From: Planotetraspora sp. A-T 1434
GTDB taxonomy: Bacteria > Actinomycetota > Actinomycetes > Streptosporangiales > Streptosporangiaceae
Direction: 5' to 3'
NCBI RefSeq assembly: GCF_025420585.1
Contig: NZ_JAOEGB010000043.1
Location: 1-40,125, forward strand
DNA: 40,125 nt
The translations under genes were made by a program, and so were the position numbers. Positions 1-8,239 of the stretch are shown here, in pieces (within the stretch, counting starts at the first letter, position 1; each line of letters starts with the position of its first letter). The notes under the pieces were generated by a model that ran no database searches, was not told where the DNA came from, and saw only the letters and a program-made list of their open reading frames with translations.

Positions 1-321
1 TTGCTGCCGTTCGACAATCACACGGTAAAACTACCAACCACCACCGACAAAAACGCCCCGCGATAACGCCGCCAATTCTCGTCAATTCCTGTCAACCGCC
101 GCCGATTTGACGCCGATCACGGAATCGCCCGCCGTACGAAATTGACCTTAGCCCAAAAGGGCAAATGTCCTGATAATTACGCGCCTGAGAATAGGGCGGA
201 GCCGGATCGGACGCGGAACGGGCACGCTCACCAGCACAGCACAAATTTCAGCGCAACGGACCAGCACGGTAAGTCGCCGTGCCACGCCAGCCAGGGACGC
301 CAGGTGGCGCGCCAGGCAGGA

Positions 322-404
322 GAAGCGGCGCGGAAGCGGCGCGGAAGCGGCGCGGAAGCGGCGCGGAAGCGGCGCGGAAGCGGCGCGGAAGCGGCGCGGA
401 AGCG
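322..404. repeat. 11-bp tandem repeat array, about 7.5 copies
   Basis: The unit GAAGCGGCGCG starts at 322, 333, 344, 355, 366, 377 and 388, followed by a partial copy at 399-404. The seven full copies appear identical, which suggests recent expansion by slippage. Eleven base pairs is not a multiple of three, so the array cannot keep one reading frame, which argues against coding use. Related scattered fragments occur at about 508-545. Confidence 0.9.
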
Positions 405-410
405 TGCACC

Positions 411-635
411 TGCGCCGCAGTGCGGCGTTAGTTACGGGGCCACCTGCTGGAGGGGGTGCAGGCCAGGTGAGGCCCGCTACACCCAGCCGGGGCGGTCCCG
501 CGCCAGGCACGGAAGCCGAACGCGGAAGCCCGAACGCGGAAGGGCGGAGAGGCCGGGCAGCTTCCCGGGCCGCGGTGCGGCGGTGAGTTACGGGGGGCGC
601 CTGGTGGAGGGATGCGGGCCCGCGTGAGGCCCGCA
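411..635. repeat. pair of imperfect direct repeats, about 65 bp each
   Basis: The stretch at about 411-479 recurs imperfectly at about 568-635. Both copies contain GCCGC-GTGCGGC, then AGTTACGGGG, then a G-rich segment, then GTGAGGCCCGC. The copies lie about 156 bp apart, and the second runs straight into the 26-bp array. I read this as a segmental duplication within a non-coding repeat region. Confidence 0.6.
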
Positions 636-876
636 CAACTCCGCCGGGGGCATGTCCCGGCGACTCAGCGGGGGGCAGGTCCCGTGCAACTCAGCCGGGG
701 TTGCGACTCAGCTGGGGGCAGGTCACGCCACCCAGCTGGGGGCAGGTCCCGCACGACTCAGCTGGGGGCAGGTCCCGCACGACTCAGCCGGGGGCAGGTC
801 CCGCACGACTCAGCTGAGGGCAGGTCCCGCACCCCGCCGAGGGACGCAGGTTCTGCGCCGCGCAGCCGGGGGTCAG
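636..876. repeat. degenerate tandem array, unit about 26 bp
   Basis: The core GCAGGTC occurs at 675, 718, 742, 768, 794 and 820, with one-mismatch versions at 650 (GCATGTC) and 846 (GCAGGTT). From 742 to 846 the spacing is exactly 26 bp. Each unit also carries ACTCAGC(T/C)GGGGG before the core, so many contain the CAGCTG palindrome. The array ends against the 3' end of the small membrane protein gene. The edges are more diverged than the centre, as expected of an ageing minisatellite. Confidence 0.85.
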
Positions 877-878
877 GA

Positions 879-1379
879 CTAGGCCTGAGTGGGGAGGGCC
901 GACCAGTCGATGGCGAGGCGCTGGGGGTTGGCGGGGTCGGACCAGATGCGGACCAGCCTGCCGGGGAGCACGGCGCCCATCAGGAGCCGGGGCAGGATCT
1001 GCCGGTGGCTCACCACGTAAGGCGCGCCGTCGGCGGGCTGGACCTGGAGGTCGAACGCGACGACGAGCTGGTCGTTCACCATGGTTCCCGTGTCTCGCAT
1101 GGAAGTGACGAGAGCCTGCGCCGGGACTCCGGTGCCGATGAGGTCCTTGTTGCCCGTGCCGAGGAAGCTCTTCATCTGGCCGAGAACGCCCGTCGCCGGG
1201 CCCTGGCCGTTGACCAGCCTGGTGATGAGGACGATGGAGCTGATGATCGTTACGAACAGCCCTACGATGAAGGTCGGCACGCCCCACGACATCGTGTACA
1301 GCGAGGTCATGCCGTAGACGCCGCCGATCAGCAGGGTGAGTCCGGCCCCAACGCCGATGACGTATGCCGTGCGCAGCAT
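879..1379 (-). CDS. small membrane protein of unknown function
   Basis: A protein of about 166 residues with two hydrophobic segments near the N-terminus, roughly residues 5-27 and 32-54, then a soluble domain of about 110 residues. The soluble part ends in a segment (RIWSDPANPQRLAIDW) that resembles the value-conversion strands of small actinobacterial membrane proteins, but I cannot name the family. I prefer the ATG at 1379 because AAAGG lies eight bases upstream. A GTG two codons earlier is too close to that site. The gene is divergent from the LCP gene, with about 190 bp between them for two promoters. No function is claimed. Confidence 0.7.
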   Translation of the reverse strand: MLRTAYVIGVGAGLTLLIGGVYGMTSLYTMSWGVPTFIVGLFVTIISSIVLITRLVNGQGPATGVLGQMKSFLGTGNKDLIGTGVPAQALVTSMRDTGTMVNDQLVVAFDLQVQPADGAPYVVSHRQILPRLLMGAVLPGRLVRIWSDPANPQRLAIDWSALPTQA

Positions 1380-1566
1380 TTTCACAACCTTTCGGGTTTC
1401 TCGTACGTCACAGTGATATGAGCGGACGCTTGATCACCGCTTGCAGCCCGCTTTCGAGAGCGTGAAACCCGACGTTCAGCCTCGATCGCTACACTTGGGC
1501 CGGTTTGCCGCTGTTGGCTCTCGACTCGGGTGAAAGCCCTGGTCCGACCCTCAGGAGTCATGAAAC

Positions 1567-2973
1567 GTGGGTCTCGTCGACGTCCGTCCTGCACCCCCGA
1601 CGGAGGACCTCCCGGCGCCGTCTCGCATTGTGCCCAGGTGGCGGGCGTGGCTGTGGGTGACGCTGTCGGCGGCCCTGGGCGTTCTGGTGGGAGCCGCGAC
1701 CTTCGTGGTCACGGGATACGTCAAGCTCAGCGGCAACGTACGGCATGAGCAGGTGACCAAGGCGGATCTCGGGACCCAGCCCATCAAGATCAGCAAGGCC
1801 ATGGACATCCTGATCGTCGGGTCCGACCAGCGCAACGGAGCCAACGCCAAATATGGCAAGGTCCCGGGAGAGCGGACCGACACGATCATTCTCGCCCACA
1901 TCTCCCCCAAGCGGGACGGCGCGCTCCTGATCAGCTTCCCGCGCGACTCGCTCGTCCAGCTTCCGGCATGCTCGCCCAAGAGAGGCTCGACAGGGCAGCG
2001 CCCGCACATCGGCATGATCAACGAGTCGTTCAACTCCGGCGGCATCGGCTGCACCTGGAAGACCATCCAGTCGCTGACCGGCATCCACATCGACCACTTC
2101 GTGAAGGTCGACTTCACCGGGTTCAAGGCCATGGTGAACGCCTTGGACGGCGTGCAGGTCTGCCTGCCGCAGGCGGTGGACGACAAGAAAGCCTTCCTCC
2201 ATCTCCCTGCGGGCAAGCAGGTCCTGAAAGGGGAGCAGGCGCTCGGCTATGTCCGGGAGCGCTACAAGCTCGGTGACGGATCGGACATCGGCCGGATCCA
2301 GCGGCAGCAGATGTTCCTCGCCTCGATGACCAAGAAGGCGATGAGCGGCGAGACGCTGACCAACCCCACGGCGCTCTTCGGCTTCCTGGACGCGGTGACG
2401 AAGTCCATCACCACCGACCCGGACCTCTCGCTGGGCGTCATGAAGGATCTCGCGATGAGCGCGAAGGGCCTCACCGCGGGGCAGATCAGGTTCGTCACGA
2501 CCCCGTGGCGCTACTCGGTGACCAGCCCCGGCCGGGTGGAATGGGTGCAGCCGCAGGCGAACCGCCTGTTCAAGATGGTCGCGGCCGACCAGATCAGCCA
2601 CAACGTCAAGAGCGGCGAGCAGAAGATCCCGAAGTCGCAGATCCACATCGTCGTCGAGAACGGCACGGGCTCGCAGGGCCTCGGCACCCAGGTCGCCGCC
2701 GAACTGGAGCAGCGGGGTTACCACATCGTCAAGATCGCGCCCGCGGCGAAGCCGTACACGAAGACAGTGATCAAGTACACCCCGAACGGGGAGAGCCGCG
2801 CGCCGCGACTGTTCCGCGAGGTGAAGAAGTCGACCACCTACATGGTCAAGAACGGGCAGACCCAGACGCTCGTGCTGGTCCTCGGGGCCGACTGGCAGGG
2901 CATGAAGCCCCCCAAGACCCTGGATGACGTCGAGGGTTTCGACGCCACCCAGGACAGCTGCACGGCTTCTTAA
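1567..2973 (+). CDS. LytR-CpsA-Psr (LCP) family cell-wall glycopolymer ligase
   Basis: A 468-residue type II membrane protein. A short cytoplasmic N-terminus is followed by one transmembrane helix at about residues 22-48. The LCP domain spans roughly 75-280 and shows the family hallmarks: ILIVGSDQR, the arginine- and aspartate-rich RTDTIILAHI, SFPRDS, INESF, and the late RERYKLGDGSDIGRIQRQQ. The region from about 355 to 445 fits the LytR C-terminal domain. LCP enzymes transfer lipid-linked glycopolymers to peptidoglycan outside the membrane; in actinomycetes the substrate is often arabinogalactan-like or teichoic-acid-like, and which applies here cannot be seen. The GTG start has AGGAG at 1553-1557, nine bases upstream. 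The gene converges with the low-complexity membrane protein gene. Family assignment is secure; substrate is unknown. Confidence 0.92.
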   Translation: MGLVDVRPAPPTEDLPAPSRIVPRWRAWLWVTLSAALGVLVGAATFVVTGYVKLSGNVRHEQVTKADLGTQPIKISKAMDILIVGSDQRNGANAKYGKVPGERTDTIILAHISPKRDGALLISFPRDSLVQLPACSPKRGSTGQRPHIGMINESFNSGGIGCTWKTIQSLTGIHIDHFVKVDFTGFKAMVNALDGVQVCLPQAVDDKKAFLHLPAGKQVLKGEQALGYVRERYKLGDGSDIGRIQRQQMFLASMTKKAMSGETLTNPTALFGFLDAVTKSITTDPDLSLGVMKDLAMSAKGLTAGQIRFVTTPWRYSVTSPGRVEWVQPQANRLFKMVAADQISHNVKSGEQKIPKSQIHIVVENGTGSQGLGTQVAAELEQRGYHIVKIAPAAKPYTKTVIKYTPNGESRAPRLFREVKKSTTYMVKNGQTQTLVLVLGADWQGMKPPKTLDDVEGFDATQDSCTAS

Positions 2974-2975
2974 AG

Positions 2976-3012
2976 CCCGTCCGCGCTAACCCGTCCGCAC
3001 GTACCCGTCCGC
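2976..3012. repeat. 14-bp direct repeat, three copies
   Basis: CCCGTCCGC occurs at 2976, 2990 and 3004 with exactly 14-bp spacing, in the gap between the stop codons of two convergent genes. I see no inverted repeat that would make a classical hairpin terminator here. Confidence 0.7.
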
Positions 3013-3019
3013 CAAGAGG

Positions 3020-4129
3020 TCAGAACAGCCAGCCGAACAGGCCTCCGTCGTGTCGCGGCGGGTCGGGCGGGCTGGACGGCGGGGCGGTCGTGGGAGCGGT
3101 CGTCGGCTGCGTCGGGCCGCTGGACGGAGGCGCGGGCGACTCCGACGACCCGTCCACCGCGACGGGGGGCTTCGACGTGGCGGGCGCCTTGGGAGACGGC
3201 CTGTGCGACGCGGACGCCTTCGTGGTGGGCGGCGCCGTGACATGAACGCGGCCCGGGGAGGTGGCCGTCGGCGCCGTGGTGACGGCCTCGGTGGGAACCG
3301 GGTCGTCAGGCGTCACGTCCGGGTCGCCGACCGGCTCGGTCGCCGTGATCGCCGTCGGCGACGAGACGGGAGCCCGGGCGGCGCAGTCGCTCCCGGACGG
3401 GCACGCGGCGTCGGACGGCTGCCCGATCCACGCGGTCAGCACCCAGATGGCGCCCACGACCGCCACGGTGATCGCCCCCGCCCGGAGCAGCACGCCCTTT
3501 CGCCGGCTCTCCGTGGCCTCCTCGGGGTCCTCGCCGCCCCGCCAGCCGGAGCCCAGGAAGCCGCCCGGCTCGGTGGTCCCGTCATCCAGGCCCCCCAGGT
3601 CGCCACGGTCGCCACGGTCGCCACGGTTCTCCGGGCCTTCCGGAACAGCCAGACCTTCCGAGATGTCCAGGCTCTCCGCGGTGTCCCGGCTTTCCACGCT
3701 CTCCCGGCTTTCCGAGCTCTCCCGGCTTTCCGAGGGTGCCCGACGCTCTCGCGCTGGGCTCAGGCCGTCCAGCGTGTCGGCGGGATCGCCCGTCACCCGC
3801 TCGACCCCGGAAGCGGGGGCAGAGGACGAAAGCGCGTCAGAGGACGAAAGCGGGTCAGCGAACGAAAGCGGGGCTGAGGACTCGGCTGCCGGAGACCGCC
3901 TCACCCATTCCTCGGAGAGAAGGTCGCCGCCCGGGACCTTGGGGCCCGCGCCACGGTCCGGAGCGGCCGGTCGAGGTGCCGAGCGCTGCCCGGGGCGTAC
4001 GGCCATGTCGTCCAGCTCCTCCGACCAGAACCGGTCGCCATCCGTGCCGTACTGCCCGGGGGCGGGGATGTACGGCCGCACCAGCGGGCCGGTCTGCTCG
4101 GGCAGCTCCTCGGGGACCGGGGGGATCAT
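3020..4129 (-). CDS. low-complexity single-pass membrane protein, Pro/Thr/Ser-rich exterior
   Basis: A 369-residue protein with no recognised domain. The first 210 residues are hydrophilic and rich in Ser, Glu, Arg and Asp, including a six-residue repeat of the ESRESS type at about 133-156 and GDR triplets at about 170-178 (a 9-bp DNA repeat near 3600-3630). One transmembrane segment lies at about 216-236. Beyond it is a region of about 130 residues rich in Pro, Thr and Ser, resembling a wall-spanning or mucin-like linker, ending in GGLFGWLF. The orientation is probably cytoplasmic N-terminus, extracellular C-terminus. The ATG is preceded by AGGAAGGA. Neighbouring an LCP ligase suggests an envelope role, but that is inference. 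Confidence 0.7.
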   Translation of the reverse strand: MIPPVPEELPEQTGPLVRPYIPAPGQYGTDGDRFWSEELDDMAVRPGQRSAPRPAAPDRGAGPKVPGGDLLSEEWVRRSPAAESSAPLSFADPLSSSDALSSSAPASGVERVTGDPADTLDGLSPARERRAPSESRESSESRESVESRDTAESLDISEGLAVPEGPENRGDRGDRGDLGGLDDGTTEPGGFLGSGWRGGEDPEEATESRRKGVLLRAGAITVAVVGAIWVLTAWIGQPSDAACPSGSDCAARAPVSSPTAITATEPVGDPDVTPDDPVPTEAVTTAPTATSPGRVHVTAPPTTKASASHRPSPKAPATSKPPVAVDGSSESPAPPSSGPTQPTTAPTTAPPSSPPDPPRHDGGLFGWLF

Positions 4130-4142
4130 TGCGGTCCTTCCT

Positions 4143-4478
4143 CTAGCGAATCGGTGCTAACAGATCTTCATAGCAGAACGGCGACCGAACCCGACACCAG
4201 TTGTCCGGAAATTTCACATCAGTCACTAAAGTTACGGTGACAGCTCTACCCCCGGGGGCACAACCAACCGCCAGCCGACGCGTCGTCACCCGTCTGATAC
4301 GAGTCCCGCCTGTTACGAGTCCGAGCGGACGGGCACATGCCAGGGACACCCAGGGGACATCAAGGGCATCCACGGACTTCCGTACGGCAGGCACAGCGAG
4401 GCCCCGCCCGCTACCGGCCTGGGGCCGACCACAGGCGCATCGGCTAGGGAACAGCCCTATAACAAAAACCCACCCAAC
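4143..4478. other. intergenic region before the sulfate operon
   Basis: About 340 bp without a supported gene, between the divergent membrane protein and sulfate-binding protein genes. It holds an inverted repeat GTCAC-N10-GTGAC at 4222-4241 whose protein is unknown. The rest shows nothing I can assign. The short frames across it lack start signals and family resemblance. Confidence 0.5.
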
Positions 4479-4508
4479 TTGACGGGAATCCGCTGCCTGG
4501 ATTTTAAT
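4479..4508 (+). promoter_or_regulatory. candidate promoter of the sulfate operon
   Basis: A -35-like TTGACG at 4479-4484 and a -10-like TTTAAT at 4503-4508 are separated by 18 bp. This is a good match to a housekeeping actinobacterial promoter and sits in one of the most AT-rich stretches of the window, about 40 bp before the start codon of the binding protein gene. Predicted from sequence only. Confidence 0.55.
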
Positions 4509-4520
4509 ACGACGAAACCG

Positions 4521-4531
4521 ACTTATTTAGT
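4521..4531. promoter_or_regulatory. candidate operator dyad before the sulfate-binding protein gene
   Basis: ACTTATTTAGT is an imperfect dyad (ACT/AGT arms with an A/T core) just downstream of the predicted -10 and directly before the AAGGAG ribosome site at 4539-4544. Its position would let a repressor block transcription start. The Rrf2 regulator encoded at the end of the operon is the obvious candidate, but the link is inference. Confidence 0.3.
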
Positions 4532-4550
4532 AGGAATCAAGGAGACGGGC

Positions 4551-5561
4551 ATGAGAGTGCGCAGGCTCAGGGGTATCGCGGCCGCTGCCGTGGCGACCAC
4601 CGCCCTGGTGACCGCCTGCGGGGGAGGGAACAGCTCTGCCGGGGGGGACGGCAAGGTCCAGTTGGCGCTGGTCGCCTATTCCACTCCGCAGGCGGCGTAC
4701 AAGGACATCATCGCGGCGTTCCAGAAGACGCCCGAGGGCAAGAACATCACCTTCACCCAGTCGTACGGCGCGTCCGGCGACCAGAGCCGCGCGGTGGCCG
4801 CCGGGCTCAAGGCGGACATCGTCGAGTTCTCACTGGAGCCGGACATCACCCGGCTCGTCAAGGCCGGCCTCGTCGCCGACGACTGGAACAAGAACGCCAC
4901 GAAGGGCTTTGTGACCAAGTCCGTCGTGGTCATCGGCACCCGCAAGGGCAACCCGAAGGGCCTCAAGACCTGGGACGACCTGATCAAGCCGGGCACCGAG
5001 GTCATCACGCCCAACCCGTTCACCTCGGGGGCCGCCCGCTGGAACCTGCTCGCGGGCTATGGCGCCAAGTCCAACAAGGGGACCGACCAGGCCGCGGGCC
5101 TGACGTACCTCGACTCGCTGCTCAAGAACGTGCCCGTCCAGGACGACAGCGGCCGCAAGGCGCTGCAGACCTTCACCGGCGGCAAGGGCGACGCGATCCT
5201 CACCTACGAGAACGAGGCGATCTTCGCCCAGCAGAACAAGCAGGAGCTCGACTACACGATCCCGGACTCGACGATCCTGATCGAGAACCCGGTCGCCGTG
5301 ACGAAGAACTCCGCGCACCCCAAGGAGGCCGCGGCCTTCCTGAAGTACCTCTACTCGGTCGAGGCTCAGACGATCTTCGCGAAGAACGGCTACCGCCCCG
5401 TGACCGAGGGCGTGACGGGCTTCACCTGGCCACAGCCGGCGCAGCTGTTCACCATCGACGACCTCGGCGGCTGGTCGAAGATCACAACCGACTTCTTCGA
5501 CCCGAAGACCGGCAAGGTCGCCGAAATCGAGCGCAAGCTCGGTGTGGCGACCGAGAAGTGA
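4551..5561 (+). CDS. sulfate/thiosulfate ABC transporter substrate-binding lipoprotein
   Basis: A 336-residue exported protein. The N-terminus is a lipoprotein signal with the lipobox LVTAC, placing the lipidated cysteine at about residue 24. The mature part is a periplasmic-binding-type protein of the sulfate family, with early segments LVAYSTPQAAY and FTQSYGASGDQSRAV, DIVEFSLEPDI, and the typical PNPFTSGAARWNLLAGYG. It binds sulfate or thiosulfate outside the membrane and delivers it to the two permeases encoded next. I chose the ATG at 4551 because AAGGAG lies six bases upstream; an earlier in-frame codon at 4479 lies inside the predicted promoter. The stop is followed in frame by an 18-codon open stretch that ends on the start codon of the next gene (see findings). 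Confidence 0.93.
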   Translation: MRVRRLRGIAAAAVATTALVTACGGGNSSAGGDGKVQLALVAYSTPQAAYKDIIAAFQKTPEGKNITFTQSYGASGDQSRAVAAGLKADIVEFSLEPDITRLVKAGLVADDWNKNATKGFVTKSVVVIGTRKGNPKGLKTWDDLIKPGTEVITPNPFTSGAARWNLLAGYGAKSNKGTDQAAGLTYLDSLLKNVPVQDDSGRKALQTFTGGKGDAILTYENEAIFAQQNKQELDYTIPDSTILIENPVAVTKNSAHPKEAAAFLKYLYSVEAQTIFAKNGYRPVTEGVTGFTWPQPAQLFTIDDLGGWSKITTDFFDPKTGKVAEIERKLGVATEK

Positions 5562-5581
5562 CGGCCGGAAGTGACGACTGA

Positions 5582-5614
5582 GAAGACGACCAAGAAGACG
5601 ACCAAGAAGACGAC
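5582..5614. repeat. 12-bp tandem repeat, about 2.75 copies
   Basis: GAAGACGACCAA repeats at 5582 and 5594, with a partial copy at 5606-5614 that abuts the permease GTG. It lies in the short gap between the binding protein and the first permease. In the frame of the binding protein it reads as Lys/Thr repeats. Confidence 0.8.
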
Positions 5615-6475
5615 GTGACCACCGACACCGCTGTCCGTCCCGCCCCCGCACCCGGCTCGCCGGGCGCGGGGGCGCGGGCGCGTTCGCGCTTCCCGGTAAG
5701 CGGGGGCACGGCACTGGGCCTCGGCTCGGCCGTGCTGTACATGAGCCTGATCGTGCTCATCCCACTCGCCGTCGTGGTGTGGCGCTCCGCCGACCAGGGT
5801 CTTGGCTACTTCTGGCGGGCCGTCACGACTCCCGACGCGTGGGCCGCGCTCACCTTCACCGTGGGCGCCTCCGTGATCGTCGCGCTGATCAACCTCGTCA
5901 TGGGGACGATCATCGCCTGGGTGCTCGTCCGCGACAGGTTCCCCGGCAAGGGGATCGTCGACACGCTCATCGACCTGCCGTTCGCGCTGCCGACGATCGT
6001 CGCCGGCCTGGTCCTGCTCGCGCTGTACGGTCCCGAGAGCCCGCTCGGGGTCAACCTGGCCTACAGCAGGATCGGCGTCGTGCTCGCCCTGCTGTTCGTC
6101 ACGCTGCCGTTCGTCGTACGGACGGTCCAGCCGGTGCTGCTGGAGCTCGACAGGGACATGGAGCAGGCCGCGGCCTCTCTGGGCGCGAGCGCGTTCCAGA
6201 CCTTCCGGCGGATCATCCTGCCGAATCTCGTGCCGGCGATGCTGTCCGGCACGGCCCTGGCGTTCACCCGGTCGATCGCCGAGTTCGGCTCGACCGTCCT
6301 GATCTCGGGAAACCTCCCGTTCAAGACCCAGGTGGCGGCCGTCAACATCTTCAGCCAGATCGAGGGCGACAACCAGACCGGGGCGGCGGCGATCTCGACG
6401 GTTCTGCTCATCGTGGCCCTGGTCGCGCTGATCTCGCTCGATCTCCTGCAACGCTGGGGGAGCCGCCGTGGCTAA
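5615..6475 (+). CDS. cysT: sulfate ABC transporter permease, CysT type
   Basis: A 286-residue inner-membrane permease. After a Pro/Ala/Gly-rich N-terminus of about 30 residues, several hydrophobic helices follow. The cytoplasmic EAA-type loop that contacts the ATPase is visible as EQAAASLGASAFQTFRRIILPNLVPAMLSG (about 187-215). The order binding protein, CysT, CysW, CysA is the standard one for sulfate/thiosulfate uptake. The GTG start overlaps the stop of an upstream mini-frame as GTGA, which suggests translational coupling. The 3' end overlaps the next gene by 8 bp. The gene symbol follows operon position and family; sulfate versus thiosulfate preference is not resolvable. Confidence 0.92.
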   Translation: MTTDTAVRPAPAPGSPGAGARARSRFPVSGGTALGLGSAVLYMSLIVLIPLAVVVWRSADQGLGYFWRAVTTPDAWAALTFTVGASVIVALINLVMGTIIAWVLVRDRFPGKGIVDTLIDLPFALPTIVAGLVLLALYGPESPLGVNLAYSRIGVVLALLFVTLPFVVRTVQPVLLELDRDMEQAAASLGASAFQTFRRIILPNLVPAMLSGTALAFTRSIAEFGSTVLISGNLPFKTQVAAVNIFSQIEGDNQTGAAAISTVLLIVALVALISLDLLQRWGSRRG

Positions 6476-7265
6476 GCCGCGTCTGTCTCGATGGGGCCTG
6501 CGCACGCTCGCGCTGGTCTATCTGCTCTTCCTGCTGGTCCTGCCGGTGGGTCTGATCATCTGGCGGACCTTCGGCGCGGGGCTCGGCCCGTTCTTCGACG
6601 CGCTGACCTCGCCGTCGGCGGTGCACGCCTTCCAGGTCACGCTGACCGTCGCGCTGTGGGCGGTGGTGGCCAACACGATCTTCGGCATCGGCGCGTCCAT
6701 CCTCCTCGTCCGGCACCGGTTCCCCGGCAAGCGGCTGCTCAACGCGCTGATCGACCTGCCGATGGCCGTCTCTCCGGTCGTCGTCGGCCTCGCGCTCATC
6801 CTGGTCTACGGCCGGTACTCGCCCGTCGGCGGCCTGCTGGAGAGCTGGGGCGTCCAGGTCATCTTCTCCACGCCGGGCATGGTGCTGGCCACCGTGTTCG
6901 TGTCGCTGCCCCTGGTCGTCCGCGCGGTCGTGCCCGTCCTGGAGGAGCTCGGCGACGAGCAGGAGCAGGCCGCGCACACCCTGGGAGCCAGCCGGCTGCA
7001 GGCGTTCCGCCGCATCACGCTTCCCGGGATCCGGTCGGCCCTGGCGTACGGCGTGGTGCTGTGCCTGGCCCGGTCGCTCGGCGAGTACGGTGCGGTGGCC
7101 GTGGTCTCCGGCCGTCTCGTCGACCAGACCCAGACGCTCACGCTCTTCGTCGAGGAGCGGTTCCAGAACTTCGACCAGCCCGCCGCCTTCGCCGCGGCGA
7201 CGGCCCTCGCGCTCATCGCCGTGATCACCCTGCTGCTCACCAAGCTCCTGCGCCCGAAGGATTGA
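6468..7265 (+). CDS. cysW: sulfate ABC transporter permease, CysW type
   Basis: A 265-residue permease with about six hydrophobic segments. The EAA loop is clear: [32 protein letters not shown] (about 163-193). Residues 50-100, including [34 protein letters not shown], closely parallel the partner permease, as expected for the two halves of the translocation pore. The GTG start overlaps the preceding gene by 8 bp and is preceded by GGGGGAG. It is followed after 5 bp by the ATPase gene. Together with CysT it forms the membrane channel for sulfate. Confidence 0.92.
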   Translation: MAKPRLSRWGLRTLALVYLLFLLVLPVGLIIWRTFGAGLGPFFDALTSPSAVHAFQVTLTVALWAVVANTIFGIGASILLVRHRFPGKRLLNALIDLPMAVSPVVVGLALILVYGRYSPVGGLLESWGVQVIFSTPGMVLATVFVSLPLVVRAVVPVLEELGDEQEQAAHTLGASRLQAFRRITLPGIRSALAYGVVLCLARSLGEYGAVAVVSGRLVDQTQTLTLFVEERFQNFDQPAAFAAATALALIAVITLLLTKLLRPKD

Positions 7266-7270
7266 ACCCC

Positions 7271-8236
7271 ATGGCCATCGAAGTACGTGACGTGAACAAG
7301 TCGTTCGGGACGACGCCCGTCCTGCGCGACGTGTCCATCGATGTCGAGTCGGGGTCGCTCACGGCTCTGCTCGGCCCGAGCGGCGGCGGCAAGTCGACGC
7401 TGCTGCGCGTCATCGCCGGGCTCGAGCAGCCCGACACCGGCACCGTGATGATCTCCGGGGTCGACGCCACCCGCCTGTCGCCGCAGCGGCGCAACGTCGG
7501 GTTCGTCTTCCAGCACTACGCCGCGTTCAAGCACCTGTCGGTCTTCCGGAACGTGGCCTTCGGGCTGGAGATCCGCAAGCGGCCCAAGGACGAGATCCGC
7601 AAACGGGTCATGGAACTCCTGGAGCTCGTCCACCTGGAGAAGATGGCCGACCGCTACCCGTCGCAGCTCTCCGGAGGGCAGCGTCAGCGGATGGCCCTCG
7701 CCCGCGCCCTGGCGGTCGAGCCCGAGGTGCTGCTGCTCGACGAGCCGTTCGGGGCGCTCGACGCGCAGGTGCGCAAGGAGCTGCGCACGTGGCTCCGCCG
7801 CCTGCACGACGAGGTGCACGTCACCACGGTGTTCGTCACGCACGACCAGGAGGAGGCCATCGAGGTGGCCGACACGATCGTCGTGCTGGCCAACGGGGCC
7901 GTCGAGCAGGTCGGCAGCCCCGCCGAGGTGTACGACAACCCGGCGAACCCGTTCGTGATGCGGTTCCTCGGCCCGGTCACCGAGATCGGCGGCAGTCTCG
8001 TGCGCCCGCACGACATCGAGATCAGCACCACCCCGACCGAGGGAGCCACGGAGGCGACGGTCTCCCGGATCGTACGGCTCGGCTTCGAGGTCCGGGTTGA
8101 GCTGGAGATCGCGGGCCAGGAGGCCTGGGTTCAGGTGACACGGGGATTCGCCGAGCGACTGGCCCTTCAGCCGGGCGACACCGTCAACGTCAGGCCCAAT
8201 CCCGGCAGCCGGTCGCTGGCCCTGAGCGCCGTGTAG
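7271..8236 (+). CDS. cysA: sulfate ABC transporter ATP-binding protein, CysA type
   Basis: A 321-residue ATPase that powers the sulfate permease. Visible motifs are Walker [10 protein letters not shown] (about 38-46), Q-loop FVFQHY, signature [15 protein letters not shown] (about 135-149), Walker [14 protein letters not shown] (about 156-168) and the switch histidine in [15 protein letters not shown]-terminal domain of about 95 residues contains VRPHDIEI, the regulatory TOBE-like segment typical of CysA. The ATG at 7271 has GAAGGA upstream; an open frame extending left from it overlaps the permease gene in another frame and is not real. It ends 3 bp before the Rrf2 gene. Confidence 0.95.
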   Translation: MAIEVRDVNKSFGTTPVLRDVSIDVESGSLTALLGPSGGGKSTLLRVIAGLEQPDTGTVMISGVDATRLSPQRRNVGFVFQHYAAFKHLSVFRNVAFGLEIRKRPKDEIRKRVMELLELVHLEKMADRYPSQLSGGQRQRMALARALAVEPEVLLLDEPFGALDAQVRKELRTWLRRLHDEVHVTTVFVTHDQEEAIEVADTIVVLANGAVEQVGSPAEVYDNPANPFVMRFLGPVTEIGGSLVRPHDIEISTTPTEGATEATVSRIVRLGFEVRVELEIAGQEAWVQVTRGFAERLALQPGDTVNVRPNPGSRSLALSAV

Positions 8237-8239
8237 CAG

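Larger units (their letters stand above)
1..878. other. gene-free, repeat-rich region
   Basis: I find no convincing gene here. The open frames that cross it on both strands are translations of Arg/Ala/Pro-rich tandem repeats and resemble no protein family. Positions 1-180 are more AT-rich than the rest. After that come an 11-bp array, a pair of imperfect direct repeats of about 65 bp and an array of about 26 bp, each listed separately. The left boundary of the window cuts whatever lies upstream. Confidence 0.7.

Noticed and set aside
142-627. Open frames on both strands across the left-end repeats
   Set aside because: Their translations are repeat-derived Arg/Ala/Pro strings without start signals or family similarity, and the 11-bp unit breaks frame periodicity.
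322-876. Possible CRISPR array
   Set aside because: The repeats are contiguous with no unique spacers of constant length, and no cas genes are present.
4222-4241. GTCAC-N10-GTGAC as a CRP/GlxR-type site
   Set aside because: The spacing and arms do not match the TGTGA-N6-TCACA pattern well enough to name a regulator.
6491-7270. N-terminal extension of the CysA frame
   Set aside because: It overlaps cysW in another frame, is Arg/Pro-rich as expected for an antisense or shifted GC-rich frame, and a good start exists at 7271.
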